A stretch of 64,000 nt of DNA from Sulfuricystis multivorans (GCF_003966565.1 NZ_AP018718.1:1736001-1800000), one strand, 5' to 3'. Shown: positions 26,088-36,215, counted from the stretch's first letter. The notes: generated from the sequence alone by a model not told the origin. Translations and numbers: made by a program.

Positions 26088-26159
26088 GGGCAGACTCCTG
26101 TTTGGTGATGAACATGGCGAGAGTCTGCCGCCCCGCGCTTAAATGACGATGAAAGCCGG

Positions 26160-26176
26160 CTTAAGCCAGACTTAAC
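26160..26176 (-). promoter_or_regulatory. PmrA/QseB-type box CTTAAG-N5-CTTAAC
   Basis: Two direct CTTAA repeats five to six bases apart lie 73 bp before the SHP start; another CTTAA is at 26138-26142. The spacing fits the YTTAAK-N5-YTTAAK consensus of PmrA-like regulators, and such a regulator is encoded in the same operon. Confidence 0.5.
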
Positions 26177-26208
26177 CGACATTGCCTCCGGGACAGAATC
26201 CGCGCCTC

Positions 26209-26394
26209 ATGACACTCGATCATCTGCCTTCCGACTGGGGCATCGTCGCGATCTTCGCGCCCGTCTATCTGGGAATGTTCCTGGGCGGGCCGCCCAGGCT
26301 CAAGCTCGACCGTGCAGGAGCTGCGCTGCTCGGCGCGATCGGCGTGCCGGTGACATCGATGACGACTGGCATCGTCTGGCTTTGGCTGTGCTGA
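26209..26394 (+). pseudogene. internally deleted anion-transporter remnant (ArsB/SLC13-like ends joined)
   Basis: The 61-codon frame starts MTLDHLPSDWGIVAIFAPVY and continues GMFLGGPPRLKLDRAGAALLGAI, which resembles the N-terminus of ArsB/NhaD/SLC13-type permeases. It then jumps to GVPVTSMTTGIVWLWL, which resembles their extreme C-terminus. About 350 residues would be missing. It may be a deletion relic or a small membrane protein that only looks like one. Confidence 0.4.
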
Positions 26395-26409
26395 CCATCC
26401 CGCCTCTTC

Positions 26410-26426
26410 TGCGACATTTTGTCGCA
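26410..26426. promoter_or_regulatory. perfect palindrome TGCGAC-N5-GTCGCA upstream of the nosL-like genes
   Basis: TGCGACATTTTGTCGCA matches the published RegR box pattern GNGRCRTTNNGNCGC exactly. TATATT about 20 bp downstream could be a -10. Confidence 0.6.
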
Positions 26427-26487
26427 TCCCATCCAGTTCGGAACCGCTTATATTGCATTGCATGATCAACTCTGAAGGAGAAGCATC

Positions 26488-27114
26488 ATGGATCGTCGCG
26501 AAGCGCTCAAGTTGACCCTGCTCGCCGGCGCTGGTCTCGCCGCGGGCGGACAGTCCGCCCACGCCGCCGTCTGCGAGGGCGATGGCACCCCGATGCAGTT
26601 CATCCCGAAGAAACCGGCCGACCCGCAGGCCCACGTCAATGACATCGAGAAATATCCGAAGTGCCCCTACTGTGGCATGGATCGCAAGCAGTTCCACCAT
26701 TCGCGCATGCTGATTCAGTACTCGGACGACTTGGCGGACGGCACCTGCTCTTTGCACTGCGCGGCGATCTCGCTGTCGCTGAACATCGACCGCGAACCGA
26801 AAGCGATCTGGGCCGGCGACAATGCCGCCGCGGGTGACATCAAGCCGCTCGTCGAAGTCGATAAGGCGACTTTCCTCGTCGGCAGCAAGATTCCGGGTGT
26901 GATGACCGCGCGCAGCAAGGTTGCGTACGGCAATGCCGATGCGGCGAAGGCGGCGCAGGCCGCCAATGGCGGCGAGCTGACCGACTTCAATGGCGCATTG
27001 CTCGCGGCCTATACCGACATGGCCAAGGATGTCGCTCGCATCCGCAAGTTGCGCGCCGAGCGGCGCAAGAAGATGATGGAACAGCAAGGCAAAGCGATGG
27101 AGCATCACCACTGA
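26488..27114 (+). CDS. NosL-like copper chaperone (Tat-exported)
   Basis: It has 208 residues. MDRREALKLTLLAGAG is a twin-arginine-type signal. KCPYCGMDRKQFHHSRM (about 58-74) is the NosL metal site, followed by ADGTCSLHCAA. NosL delivers Cu(I) to N2O reductase. The lysine/arginine-rich tail ends in HHH. No nosZ, nosD or nosF is in the window, so the client is unknown. It is transcribed with a second NosL-like gene whose ATG overlaps its stop. Confidence 0.88.
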   Translation: MDRREALKLTLLAGAGLAAGGQSAHAAVCEGDGTPMQFIPKKPADPQAHVNDIEKYPKCPYCGMDRKQFHHSRMLIQYSDDLADGTCSLHCAAISLSLNIDREPKAIWAGDNAAAGDIKPLVEVDKATFLVGSKIPGVMTARSKVAYGNADAAKAAQAANGGELTDFNGALLAAYTDMAKDVARIRKLRAERRKKMMEQQGKAMEHHH

Positions 27115-27638
27115 TGCCTTCGCGCCGGCAATTCCTGCTCAGCGCCTGCGCTTGCGGCTGGGCGGCCTTGGCGGCCGCGCAGACGGCGCACTCGCCCGCG
27201 CAAGCGCCGCTACCGTTGGATCGGCTGCCCAAGCCAGGGCCGAAGGATACCTGTCCGGTCTGCGGCATGTTGGTCTCGAAATACCCGCATTGGGTAGCGA
27301 CCATCGTTTATAAGGATGGCCATACGCACTTCTTCGATGGCGCGAAGGACATGTTCAAATTCTGGTTCGACCCCCCGAAATATGCGCCCAACCATTCCCG
27401 CGCGATGATCGCGCAGATGGTCGTCACCGATTACTACAACCTGCAGTCGATCGACGCGCAGAAGGCCTTTTACGTGATTGGCTCCGATGTGCTCGGGCCG
27501 ATGGGGCACGAGTTCGTGCCGCTCGCCAGTCAGGCGGATGCCGAGGAATTCCTGAAAGAGCACAAGGGAAAACGGATCCTGCGTTTCGATCAGATCACCC
27601 AGGACATGCCGTTCAAATTGGACGAGGGAAAGCTTTAG
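27114..27638 (+). CDS. second NosL-like protein (Tat-exported)
   Basis: It has 174 residues. SRRQFLLSACACGW is a Tat-type signal. The core has TCPVCGMLVSKYPHW (about 46-60) and GHTHFFDGAKDMFKF, then VTDYYN and AFYVIGSDVLGPMGHEFVP, closer to full NosL-domain proteins than its upstream neighbour. Two consecutive NosL-type genes suggest a relay or two copper clients. It overlaps the convergent gene at 27613 by 26 bases. Confidence 0.88.
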   Translation: MPSRRQFLLSACACGWAALAAAQTAHSPAQAPLPLDRLPKPGPKDTCPVCGMLVSKYPHWVATIVYKDGHTHFFDGAKDMFKFWFDPPKYAPNHSRAMIAQMVVTDYYNLQSIDAQKAFYVIGSDVLGPMGHEFVPLASQADAEEFLKEHKGKRILRFDQITQDMPFKLDEGKL

Positions 27639-28260
27639 GCCGCGACAGGCTCGCCGCTTCTCGCGCCAGAGCCAGCGCGGTTTTTTCCATCGTCGCGTAA
27701 AGCCCGGAGAGCACGCGCTGGCGCAGTGGCATCAGCAGCGCCGGCATTCGCACCGCCTCGCCCAGGATGCGGGTTTCCTGGGCATACGAGAGCAGCAGAT
27801 CGGCGACCAGGCGCTCCAGGGCATCGCCTGGATACGCTGCGGCGAGCGCCTCGCGCAGGCCGCGCCCCGTCGGCCAGGCCGCGCAGACGCGTTGCACGGC
27901 CTCGAACAAACGGCGGATGCGCGCTCGACGCACTGGATTGATCCGCTCGTAGGGAATCGGGATTTCCAGCGGCCCGCGTGCAGTCATGAGGAAATCACGG
28001 TCGATGGCGGCGGCAACCCGTAACAGACGTTCCACCTCGGCATCATCGATCGCCTGCTGATGCACTGCCGCTCGCGCTGCGCTGTGTATCACCTCGGCAT
28101 CCTTGCGCACTTCCTTGGCGACATTGCTCGCCAGCAGGCGATCCAGCCACGGCAGCGCCGCAGGCAATGGCAGCCGCGCGCTGATGGCCGCCGTGGTGCG
28201 CCGGCTATAGGTTTCGAGTAGCTGCCGGTTCAGCGCCGCGAGCAGCCTCGCCTTGTGCAT
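27613..28260 (-). CDS. conserved-looking protein of unknown function
   Basis: It has 215 residues, mostly helical and arginine/alanine-rich, with no membrane segment or motif I recognise. Notable stretches are ASNVAKEVRKDAEVIHSAAR and FLMTARGPLEIPIPYERI. The ATG lies five bases after the methyltransferase stop, so it is the end of an operon with methyltransferase, P-II and NadE. Function cannot be assigned. Confidence 0.7.
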   Translation of the reverse strand: MHKARLLAALNRQLLETYSRRTTAAISARLPLPAALPWLDRLLASNVAKEVRKDAEVIHSAARAAVHQQAIDDAEVERLLRVAAAIDRDFLMTARGPLEIPIPYERINPVRRARIRRLFEAVQRVCAAWPTGRGLREALAAAYPGDALERLVADLLLSYAQETRILGEAVRMPALLMPLRQRVLSGLYATMEKTALALAREAASLSRPKAFPRPI

Positions 28261-28265
28261 TTCTT

Positions 28266-29015
28266 TCAGAGCGGTTTCTGCGCTCGATGCACGCCGATCA
28301 TGCCCGCCAGCAGGCTCTTATGGACGACTTTCACCATGCCGTGGGCGCGCAGCAGATCGGAAAACTCCTCTGGTGAATAGAAGTTGTCGAGCGCGTCGAT
28401 GAAGTATTGGCGGCAGTTGAGCGCCGGTTCACCGCTGCGGAACAGCGCCGCGGTGAAATTCAGACAGAAGCGCAGATAGCCGAAATACAGCTTCGCCACA
28501 CGCGGGTGCGGCGGACGCAGCATGTCGCAGTGATGGAAATGCCCGCCTGGCTTGAGCACGCGGCGCACTTCCTCGAACACCTCGTCGAGGCGCAGATGGC
28601 GCGACGCCCACTGCAGCGTGACGATGTCGAAATGATCGTCGGGATAAGGCAGCTGGTGCACGTCGCCGATCGTCGCGCGGATCACCATGCCGCGCTCCTG
28701 GGCGCGCTGGCGGCCGACGGTCTGCATCGCGACGTTGCGATCGAGCGCATAGGCTTCGAGTGTCGGCTCGCGTTTCAAGAGTGCGATGCCGACCGCATTG
28801 GTGCCGGCACAGATGTCGAGCGCGCGCATCCCCGGTCTTGTCTCCACCAGGTCCAGGTGATGGCGCAGGAACCAGTTCCACAGGCCGAGACTGGCAACCT
28901 GATTGGCGCGATCGTAATAGCTGGCGACATCGGTGAAGACGGGATCGAGGTCGTTCTGCCAGTAATGGCTGAAGCGCTGCTTGCGCTGCGCTTCCTTCGA
29001 GAGGGGTGCATCCAT
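28266..29015 (-). CDS. class I SAM-dependent methyltransferase, UbiE/MenG-like
   Basis: It has 249 residues. Motif I is ALDICAGTNAVGIAL (about 64-78), with an unusual CAGTN in place of the common xGxGxG. The post-I DRNVAMQTVGRQRA and VLKPGGHFHHCDML follow. The arrangement resembles quinone C-methyltransferases, but the N-terminal half is longer and the exact substrate is uncertain. Confidence 0.8.
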   Translation of the reverse strand: MDAPLSKEAQRKQRFSHYWQNDLDPVFTDVASYYDRANQVASLGLWNWFLRHHLDLVETRPGMRALDICAGTNAVGIALLKREPTLEAYALDRNVAMQTVGRQRAQERGMVIRATIGDVHQLPYPDDHFDIVTLQWASRHLRLDEVFEEVRRVLKPGGHFHHCDMLRPPHPRVAKLYFGYLRFCLNFTAALFRSGEPALNCRQYFIDALDNFYSPEEFSDLLRAHGMVKVVHKSLLAGMIGVHRAQKPL

Positions 29016-29024
29016 CCGGGCGCC

Positions 29025-29366
<342 letters not shown>

Positions 29367-30989
29367 TCAGCTCCACTCGTCGGGATAGTGTGATGTTATC
29401 GGATAGCGCCAATCCTTGCCGAAGGCGCGCCTTGTTACGCGCACGCCCGGCGGCGCCTGGCGGCGCTTGTATTCGTTCTTCTTCAGCAGCATGATCACCC
29501 GCCGCACATCGGCTTCCGGGATGCCCTGCGCGATGATCTCGCGCGGCGAAAGGTCGCGCTCCATGTAGGCTTCGATGATCGCGTCGAGTATCTCGTAAGG
29601 AGGCAGGGAATCCTGGTCGGTTTGATTGGCCTTGAGCTCGGCCGAAGGCGCACGCGTGATGATGTTGTGCGGGATCACTTCGGAGCGGGCATTGCGGTAG
29701 TGCGCCAGGCGATAGACGAAGGTCTTGAAGACATCCTTGAGCACCGCGAAGCCGCCGGCCATGTCGCCGTAGAGCGTCGCGTAGCCGACCGCCATCTCGC
29801 TCTTGTTGCCGGTGGTGAGAAGGATGCATCCGGTGCGGTTCGAGATCGCCATCAGCAAAAGCCCGCGGATGCGCGCCTGGATGTTTTCCTCGGTGGTGTC
29901 CCAGGCGGGCTTCGCTCCCAGCGGCGCGAACACCGGCGCGAGCAGGGTGGAGAATTGCTCCATCGCGGTGGCGATCGGAATCTCGTCATACTGCACACCC
30001 AGGCGGTGCGCCATCTCGCGCGCATCGGTCAGGCTCATCTGCGCGGTATAGGGCGAAGGCATCATCACTGCGCGCACCTTGTCCGCGCCCAGCGCATCGA
30101 CGGCGATGGCCAAGGTGAGTGCCGAATCGATGCCGCCGGAAAGACCGATGATCGCGCCGGGGAAACCGTTCTTGCCGAGATAGTCGCGCACCCCAAGACA
30201 CAGCGCGGAATACACCGAGGCCTCGAGCGACGAGGGGGGGGCCAGCAGGCCCGGCAGCAAATGGCCATCGGCATATTCGACGATCGCCAGCGCCTCTTCG
30301 AACGCGGGCAACTGGTGGGTGAGCCGCCCTTGCGCATCGAGCGCGAAGGACGCGCCATCGAACACCAGCTCGTCCTGGCCGCCCACCAGATTACAGTAGA
30401 TCGCCGGTATGCCGGTGCCGGCGATGCGGCTGCGCAGCACCGCCTGGCGGGTCGCCGCCTTGTTCATGTGGAAAGGCGAGGCGTTCAACGCCAGCAACAG
30501 CTCGGCGCCGGCCGCGCGGGTCGCCTCGACCGTGCCCGGCAGCCAGATGTCCTCACAGATCGCCAGGCCGATATTCGCTTCGCCGAGCGAAAACACGCAT
30601 GGGGCAGTACCGGCGGCGAAATAGCGTTCCTCGTCGAATACCTCGCTGTTGGGCAGGCGCTGCTTGTGGTAGGTCAGCTCGACGCGCCCCTCGCGCAGCA
30701 ATGAGGCGGCATTGAAGCGCAGTCCGCCGCGCATCTCGGGATGACCGACGACGGCCGGCAGCGGCAGCCGTGCCGCCAGCGCCGACAATTCGCGCGCGCA
30801 GGCACGATGGAAATCCGGCCGCAGCAGCAGATCCTCGGGCGGATAGCCGGCGAGCGCCAGTTCGGGCGTCAGCAAAAGATCGGCGCCCTGGGCATGCGCC
30901 TCATCGGCGGCCGCCAGGATGCGGGCGGCATTGCCGGCTAGGTCGCCGACCGTGCAGTCGATCTGCGCGACGGCTATTTTGAGGCTCAT
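29367..30989 (-). CDS. nadE: glutamine-dependent NAD+ synthetase
   Basis: It makes NAD+ from deamido-NAD+ with glutamine as amide donor. It has 540 residues: an N-terminal nitrilase-type glutaminase (E at LLTPELALAGYPPEDLLLR; K at VELTYHKQRLPN; C at GLAICEDIW) and a C-terminal synthetase with the PP-loop GLSGGIDSALTLAIA and NRTGCILLTTGNKSEMAVGY. It sits between ppa and glnB. Confidence 0.98.
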   Translation of the reverse strand: MSLKIAVAQIDCTVGDLAGNAARILAAADEAHAQGADLLLTPELALAGYPPEDLLLRPDFHRACARELSALAARLPLPAVVGHPEMRGGLRFNAASLLREGRVELTYHKQRLPNSEVFDEERYFAAGTAPCVFSLGEANIGLAICEDIWLPGTVEATRAAGAELLLALNASPFHMNKAATRQAVLRSRIAGTGIPAIYCNLVGGQDELVFDGASFALDAQGRLTHQLPAFEEALAIVEYADGHLLPGLLAPPSSLEASVYSALCLGVRDYLGKNGFPGAIIGLSGGIDSALTLAIAVDALGADKVRAVMMPSPYTAQMSLTDAREMAHRLGVQYDEIPIATAMEQFSTLLAPVFAPLGAKPAWDTTEENIQARIRGLLLMAISNRTGCILLTTGNKSEMAVGYATLYGDMAGGFAVLKDVFKTFVYRLAHYRNARSEVIPHNIITRAPSAELKANQTDQDSLPPYEILDAIIEAYMERDLSPREIIAQGIPEADVRRVIMLLKKNEYKRRQAPPGVRVTRRAFGKDWRYPITSHYPDEWS

Positions 30990-31004
30990 GCCGGTGCCGG
31001 AAAA

Positions 31005-31553
31005 TCAGAACGCGGGCTTTTGCTTGGCCTCGTTGAAGCGCGCGACACCGGCGATGATCTCCTGTTTGGCCTCCTCGGCGCCGACCCAGCCTTCGACGCG
31101 CACGAACTTGCCCGGCTCGAGATCCTTGTAATGCGCGAAAAAGTGGGCGATGGCATCGAGGACCACCTGCGGGAAATCGCGCGGCGATTCGATGTCGCGA
31201 TACATCGGCGTCAGCTTGTCGACCGGCACGGCCAACAGCTTGGCATCCTCACCGGCCTCGTCGCTCATCTTCAGCATGCCCACCGGCCGGCAGCGCACGA
31301 CGACACCGGGCGGCAGCGCGAACTGGGTGACGACCAGCACATCGACCGGATCACCATCGCCGGCGATGGTGTGCGGGATATAGCCGTAATTGCACGGATA
31401 ATGCATCGCCGTGGACATGAAGCGATCGACGAAGATCGCACCGGAATCCTTATCGACTTCGTATTTGATCGGCTCCGAATGCATCGAAATCTCGATGATC
31501 ACATTGAAATCGTTCGGCAGATCCTTGCCGGAAGGAACGTTGTTCAAGGCCAC
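31005..31553 (-). CDS. ppa: inorganic pyrophosphatase
   Basis: A soluble family I pyrophosphatase of 182 residues with [23 protein letters not shown], which carries the metal-binding aspartates, and [16 protein letters not shown] near the N-terminus. It is the first gene of ppa-nadE-glnB; NadE releases pyrophosphate, so the pairing is functional. Confidence 0.97.
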   Translation of the reverse strand: MALNNVPSGKDLPNDFNVIIEISMHSEPIKYEVDKDSGAIFVDRFMSTAMHYPCNYGYIPHTIAGDGDPVDVLVVTQFALPPGVVVRCRPVGMLKMSDEAGEDAKLLAVPVDKLTPMYRDIESPRDFPQVVLDAIAHFFAHYKDLEPGKFVRVEGWVGAEEAKQEIIAGVARFNEAKQKPAF

Positions 31554-31600
31554 GGCTGACTCCTGTCAAAAACGCCGTATTATAAGGTGCGCCACAGCAA

Positions 31601-31807
31601 TCATTCGGCGCCGAACCCGGCATCTTCGATCGCCGCGCACAGCGCTTCCCGCGTCACCTTGGCCGGATCGAATTCCACGGTCGCCTGACCGGGGGAAAGC
31701 TGCACCTCGACCTTCGCCACCCCCGGCGTTTCGGAAAGCACCTTCGTCACGCTGGCGGTGCAGCCGCCGCAGGACATGCCGGTGATCTTGATCAATGTCG
31801 TTTCCAT
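31601..31807 (-). CDS. copZ: CopZ-like copper chaperone
   Basis: A 68-residue single HMA domain with GMSCGGCTASV (11-21). It carries Cu(I) to the copper ATPase encoded one base upstream. The CxxC is followed by AVTKVLSETPGVAKVEV-like strands typical of the ferredoxin-like fold. Confidence 0.93.
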   Translation of the reverse strand: METTLIKITGMSCGGCTASVTKVLSETPGVAKVEVQLSPGQATVEFDPAKVTREALCAAIEDAGFGAE

Positions 31808-31808
31808 T

Positions 31809-33983
31809 TCACCCTCCTGGTTTCCAGCGTTTCAGCAGCAAAGAATTGCTCACCACCGAAACCGAGCTCATCGCCATCGCCGCGCCGGCTACCACCGGGC
31901 TGAGGAAACCGAGGGCCGCCGCGGGAATGCCGATCACATTGTAGATGAAGGCCCAGAACAGATTCTGGCGAATCTTGGCGAGTGTGGCGCGTGACAGCGA
32001 GATCGCATCGGCCACACCATTCAAGTCATTGCGCATCAGCGTGACATCGGCGGCCTGCATCGCCACGTCCGCGCCCGCGCCCATCGCGAAGGAAACGTCC
32101 GCCGCCGCCAGCGCCGGCGCATCGTTGATGCCATCGCCGGCCATGCCGACGATCTTGCCGCCGGCTTTGAGCGCCGTGACGTGGCGCGCCTTGTCGGCGG
32201 GCAGCACATTCGCCTCGAAACGATCCACTCCGGCCTGACGGGCGATCTCGGCTGCGGTGGCGGCATTGTCGCCGGTGAGCATCACCACCTCGACGCCCAG
32301 TTTCCGCAGTCGCGCCACCGCCGCCCTCGAGCTTTCGCGCAGCGGATCGGCGACGATGATGATGCCGAGAACCTTGCCATCGACCTCGACGGCAATCTGA
32401 CTGCCTGCCGATTCGCTAGCCCCCGCGCCCAGCCAGTCAGGCGAACCGACCCGCACGGCTTTACCGGCGACCTTGCCACGGATCCCTTTGCCGGACTCGA
32501 CCTTGACGTCTTGCGGCAATTCGAGCGCAAGCCCCTGCGCCTTCGCGGCAGCCACCACGGCGGCGGCGAGCGGATGCGTCGAGCCTTGCTCCAAACTGGC
32601 GGCGAGCCTCAGCACCTCGGGTGCCGTCCCGTCGGCGCCGACTTTCACATCGACCACCACCGGCTTGCCTTCCGTAAGCGTACCAGTCTTGTCGACCGCC
32701 AGCACGGCGATCTTCTCCGCCAGTTCCAGCGCCTGAGCGTTCCTGATCAGGATGCCTGCCCTCGCGCCAAGGCCAGTGCCGACCATGATCGCAGTCGGCG
32801 TCGCCAGCCCCAGGGCACAGGGACAGGCAATCACCAGCACTGCGACCGCATCGATCAGCGCCCGAGTGAAGTCGCCGGCAAGCCACCACCAGGCGACAAA
32901 GGTGATCAGCGCGATCGTCACCACCACCGGCACGAAGATCGCCGCCACCTTGTCGGCGAGCCGCTGCACCGGTGCCTTCGATCCCTGCGCCTGCTCGACC
33001 AGCCGGATGATGCCGGAAAGCAGCGTGTGCGCGCCGACGCCGGTCGCTTTGATGCGCAGAAGGCCCTCGCCATTCACCGTCGCCGCGAACACCTTGTCAC
33101 CGGGCCGTTTCGCAACCGGCAGGCTCTCGCCGGTGAGCATCGCCTCATCGAGGCTCGACTCACCCGCAACCACCTCGCCATCGACCGGCACCGCCTCGCC
33201 TGGCCGCACGATCACGATGTCGCCGGGAATCAGGCTCTTGACCGGCAGCTCGATGAGTTGGCTTTGACCATCGATGAGGCGCTCGACATGCGCGGTCGAG
33301 GGGGCGAGCTTCATCAGCGCCTCGATCGCCGCGCCGGTCTTCGCCTTGGCGCGCGCCTCCAGAATCTTGCCGAGCAGCACCAACGTGATCACCGTCGCCG
33401 ACGCCTCGAAATAGACGTGCTGATGCAAACCGAACAGCAGCACGACGGTGCTGTAAGCCCAAGCCATCGTCGTGCCGAGGGCGACTAACACGTCCATGTT
33501 GCCCGAACCGCCGCGCAGCGCGTTCCAGCCGCCGACATAGAAACGCCAGCCGATCCAGAACTGCACGGGGGTGGCAAGCAGAAACTGCAGCCAGCGCGGC
33601 AGGATGTCGGCATGAACATTACCGCCCGCGGCGAACATGAACGGCATCTGCGCGATCAGCGGTGCGGTGAGTGCCAGCGCGATCCAGAAACGCTTCACTT
33701 CGGCACGGAAGAGTGCCTCCTTGCGCGCCTTCTCTTCGGCGCGCGTGTCAGCGGTCGAGGGCGTGGCCGTGAAACCGGTCTTGACGATCGTCGCGATCAG
33801 TTTATCGACATCGGCCGCTTGTGGATCGAAGCGGATGTGGGCGCGCTCGGCCGGCAGATTCACCACCGCCTCGACGCCCGGCAGCTTGTTCAGTTGCCGC
33901 TCGATGCGCGATGCGCAGGCGGCGCAGGTCATGCCGCCGATCGAAAGCTCGACCGTCTCACAGACTTCGTTTTTCGTTTCCAT
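31809..33983 (-). CDS. copA: Cu(I)-exporting P1B ATPase CopA
   Basis: It has 724 residues from ATG 33983; a GTG three codons earlier is possible. One N-terminal HMA has GMTCAAC (17-23). The metal site is CPC ([18 protein letters not shown]), followed by [16 protein letters not shown] and [15 protein letters not shown]. It lies directly after a DsbD_2-like gene and before copZ. A 24-bp repeat copy encodes KVGADGTA in the nucleotide-binding domain. Confidence 0.96.
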   Translation of the reverse strand: METKNEVCETVELSIGGMTCAACASRIERQLNKLPGVEAVVNLPAERAHIRFDPQAADVDKLIATIVKTGFTATPSTADTRAEEKARKEALFRAEVKRFWIALALTAPLIAQMPFMFAAGGNVHADILPRWLQFLLATPVQFWIGWRFYVGGWNALRGGSGNMDVLVALGTTMAWAYSTVVLLFGLHQHVYFEASATVITLVLLGKILEARAKAKTGAAIEALMKLAPSTAHVERLIDGQSQLIELPVKSLIPGDIVIVRPGEAVPVDGEVVAGESSLDEAMLTGESLPVAKRPGDKVFAATVNGEGLLRIKATGVGAHTLLSGIIRLVEQAQGSKAPVQRLADKVAAIFVPVVVTIALITFVAWWWLAGDFTRALIDAVAVLVIACPCALGLATPTAIMVGTGLGARAGILIRNAQALELAEKIAVLAVDKTGTLTEGKPVVVDVKVGADGTAPEVLRLAASLEQGSTHPLAAAVVAAAKAQGLALELPQDVKVESGKGIRGKVAGKAVRVGSPDWLGAGASESAGSQIAVEVDGKVLGIIIVADPLRESSRAAVARLRKLGVEVVMLTGDNAATAAEIARQAGVDRFEANVLPADKARHVTALKAGGKIVGMAGDGINDAPALAAADVSFAMGAGADVAMQAADVTLMRNDLNGVADAISLSRATLAKIRQNLFWAFIYNVIGIPAAALGFLSPVVAGAAMAMSSVSVVSNSLLLKRWKPGG
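32622..32645. repeat. 24-bp dispersed repeat, copy 7 (inside copA)
   Basis: Coding orientation AAAGTCGGCGCCGAC followed by GGGACGGCA, encoding KVGADGTA. Confidence 0.75.
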
Positions 33984-33984
33984 T

Positions 33985-34644
33985 TCAGCCACGGAAATAA
34001 TTGACGAAGCCCATTATCCCGTAACCGAGCACCAGGAGGCCAGAAACCACACGCACGACGCGGGCTTGTGCAAAACGCGTGAAGCGCGCGAGCAAGAGCC
34101 CAGCGAGCAACAGATTGGGCAAGGTGCCCAGCCCGAAGGCGAGCATCGAGAGCGCCCCGCGTGTCGCCGTGCCGCTGGCGAGCGCCGTGGTCAGCGCGCT
34201 ATAGACCAGTCCACAGGGCAGCCATCCCCACAAGAGCCCCAACGGCAGCGCTTGGGCAATCCCGCGCACCGGCAGGAAGCGTTTCGTCAGCGGCTGGATG
34301 CGCCGCCACAGCGTTTGACCGCCACGCTCCAGCGGGGCGAGCAATTGGGTCAGCCCGAGCAGATACAGGCCCATCGCGATCAACATCAGGCTGGCGAAGA
34401 GATACAGGCCGTTTTGGAGCAGAAGCAGGTTGCCGGCCTGCTGCCCCAGCCAGCCGGCGATCAGACCGGCGAAGACGTAACTGGTGATGCGGCCGAGGTT
34501 GTAAGCAAGCTGCACGGCGAGCGCCGCCGCACCCTGCTTTGGCGCTTGCAGCGAGAGGGCGCCGACGATGCCGCCGCACATGCCGGCGCAATGGCCGCCG
34601 CCGAGCAGGCCGACGATGAACAGCGCGAAAAACGAGTTATCCAC
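33985..34644 (-). CDS. DsbD_2/TauE-SafE-like membrane protein
   Basis: A paralogue of the protein at 15311, with 219 residues and six predicted spans. [19 protein letters not shown] opens it and [19 protein letters not shown] gives the second cysteine motif. Its stop is one base from the copA start, and hemN lies upstream; this hemN-DsbD_2-copA association is typical of cbb3-oxidase assembly loci. Confidence 0.87.
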   Translation of the reverse strand: MDNSFFALFIVGLLGGGHCAGMCGGIVGALSLQAPKQGAAALAVQLAYNLGRITSYVFAGLIAGWLGQQAGNLLLLQNGLYLFASLMLIAMGLYLLGLTQLLAPLERGGQTLWRRIQPLTKRFLPVRGIAQALPLGLLWGWLPCGLVYSALTTALASGTATRGALSMLAFGLGTLPNLLLAGLLLARFTRFAQARVVRVVSGLLVLGYGIMGFVNYFRG

Positions 34645-34652
34645 GGGCGGGG

Positions 34653-34676
34653 TGCCGTCCTGTCAGCGCCGACTTC
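34653..34676. repeat. 24-bp dispersed repeat, copy 8 (hemN to DsbD_2-like gap)
   Basis: Minus strand GAAGTCGGCGCTGAC followed by AGGACGGCA; one mismatch at the first base. It fills most of the 41-bp gap between the two genes. Confidence 0.75.
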
Positions 34677-34685
34677 GTGCCCGAG

Positions 34686-36077
34686 TCAGATGACTTTGGA
34701 ATAGCGGATGCGCTCGCGGTCGGCGCGCAGATACTTGTCGAACACCATCGCGATCACGCGCACCAGGATGCGGCCCTTGGGCTCGACCGTGATCCACTGG
34801 TCGTCGATCGTCAGCAGCCCGGCTTTTTCCATTTCGCGCAAATCGGCGAGCTCCGGCGCGAAATAGGACTTGAAGTCGATCAAATGCGCGATCTCGATCG
34901 ATTCGATCGACAGCTCGAAATGACACATCAAGGCCTGGATGATCGAGCGGCGCAACAGATCATCCGCGGTGAGCTCTAGCCCGCGCATCACCGGTAGCCG
35001 CCCCTGGTCGAGCGCATCGTAATACTCATCGAGGGTGCGATAGTTTTGAGCATAGGTCGGCCCGACCTTGCCGATCGCCGAGACGCCGAAGGCCAACAGA
35101 TCGGCTTCGGCATGCGTCGAATAACCTTGGAAGTTGCGATGCAGGCGTCCTTGACGCTGCGCGATGGCGAGCTCGTCATCCGGCTTGGCGAAGTGATCCA
35201 TGCCGATGAAGACATAGTCGGCATCGGTGAGCCGCCGGATCGCCAGCTGGATGATCTGCAGCTTGGCCTCCGGGCTCGGCAGATCGGCCTCCTGGATGCG
35301 GCGCTGCGGCTTGGCGAGATTGGGCAGATGCGCGTAGTTGTAGATCGACAGCCGGTCGGGGCCGAGTTTCAGCACCTCGTCGAGCGTGTGGTTGAAGCTG
35401 ATCACGTTCTGCTTCGGAAGACCGTAGATCAGATCGACCGAAATGCCCTTGAAGCCGAACTCGCGCGCCGCCTCGATGACGACGCGCGTCTCGTCGAGCG
35501 TCTGGATGCGATTCACCGCGGCCTGCACGCGCGGATCGAAATCCTGCACACCGACGCTCATACGGTTGAAGCCGAGCTCGGCGAGCAGCTTGACGGTTTC
35601 GCGGTCGACCTTGCGCGGATCGACCTCGATCGAATATTCGCCGTCCGGCAGCAGACGGAAATGCTTCTGCGTCATTTCCATCAGGCGGCGCATCTCGTCG
35701 TGCGACAGGAAGGTCGGCGTGCCGCCGCCCCAGTGCAACTGCACCACGTCGTGCGGGCCATCCAGCGCCGCCGACTGCAACGCGAGTTCCTTGCCGAGAT
35801 ACTTCAGATACTTCGCCGAGCGCCCGTGATCCTTGGTGATGATCTTGTTGCAGGCGCAGTAATAGCAGATCGTGTTGCAGAAAGGGATGTGAAAGTATAA
35901 TGAAAGCGGCCTGCCGATCCCGCCGATCGTGCGCTTGCCCAGCCAGGAACGGTAGGCGGCATCATCGAAAGCCTCGACGAAGCGGTCGGCCGTCGGATAA
36001 GACGTATAACGCGGGCCGGAAACGTCGAAGCGACGGATGACCTGCGGATCGAAAATCAGTTCTTGATAATGGCTCAC
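34686..36077 (-). CDS. hemN: oxygen-independent coproporphyrinogen III oxidase
   Basis: A radical-SAM enzyme of anaerobic heme synthesis. The GTG start at 36077 gives 463 residues, close to the usual 457; the frame stays open upstream to 36212 but that part lacks similarity. PQVIRRFDVSGPRYTSYPTA is the family N-terminus and CNTICYYCACNK holds the Fe-S cysteines CxxxCxxC. The HWGGGTPTFL and LIYGLPKQ motifs follow. It is divergent from fnr, with an FNR box between them. Confidence 0.95.
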   Translation of the reverse strand: MSHYQELIFDPQVIRRFDVSGPRYTSYPTADRFVEAFDDAAYRSWLGKRTIGGIGRPLSLYFHIPFCNTICYYCACNKIITKDHGRSAKYLKYLGKELALQSAALDGPHDVVQLHWGGGTPTFLSHDEMRRLMEMTQKHFRLLPDGEYSIEVDPRKVDRETVKLLAELGFNRMSVGVQDFDPRVQAAVNRIQTLDETRVVIEAAREFGFKGISVDLIYGLPKQNVISFNHTLDEVLKLGPDRLSIYNYAHLPNLAKPQRRIQEADLPSPEAKLQIIQLAIRRLTDADYVFIGMDHFAKPDDELAIAQRQGRLHRNFQGYSTHAEADLLAFGVSAIGKVGPTYAQNYRTLDEYYDALDQGRLPVMRGLELTADDLLRRSIIQALMCHFELSIESIEIAHLIDFKSYFAPELADLREMEKAGLLTIDDQWITVEPKGRILVRVIAMVFDKYLRADRERIRYSKVI

Positions 36078-36180
36078 GACTTGCAGCAATAAATGCGACG
36101 CGATGAAAATACCACGCTCGACCAGAGCTTGCCCCGACCGGACGAGACTGGCAGGATGCAACAAGTGCGCCCGGCCCACG

Positions 36181-36194
36181 TTGACGCAGATCAA
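36181..36194. promoter_or_regulatory. FNR-type box between hemN and fnr
   Basis: TTGACGCAGATCAA. It lies 22 bases before the fnr ATG, suited to autorepression, and 104 bases before the hemN start, suited to activation. Confidence 0.6.
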
Positions 36195-36215
36195 AGCACC
36201 TCTGAATGACATGCC

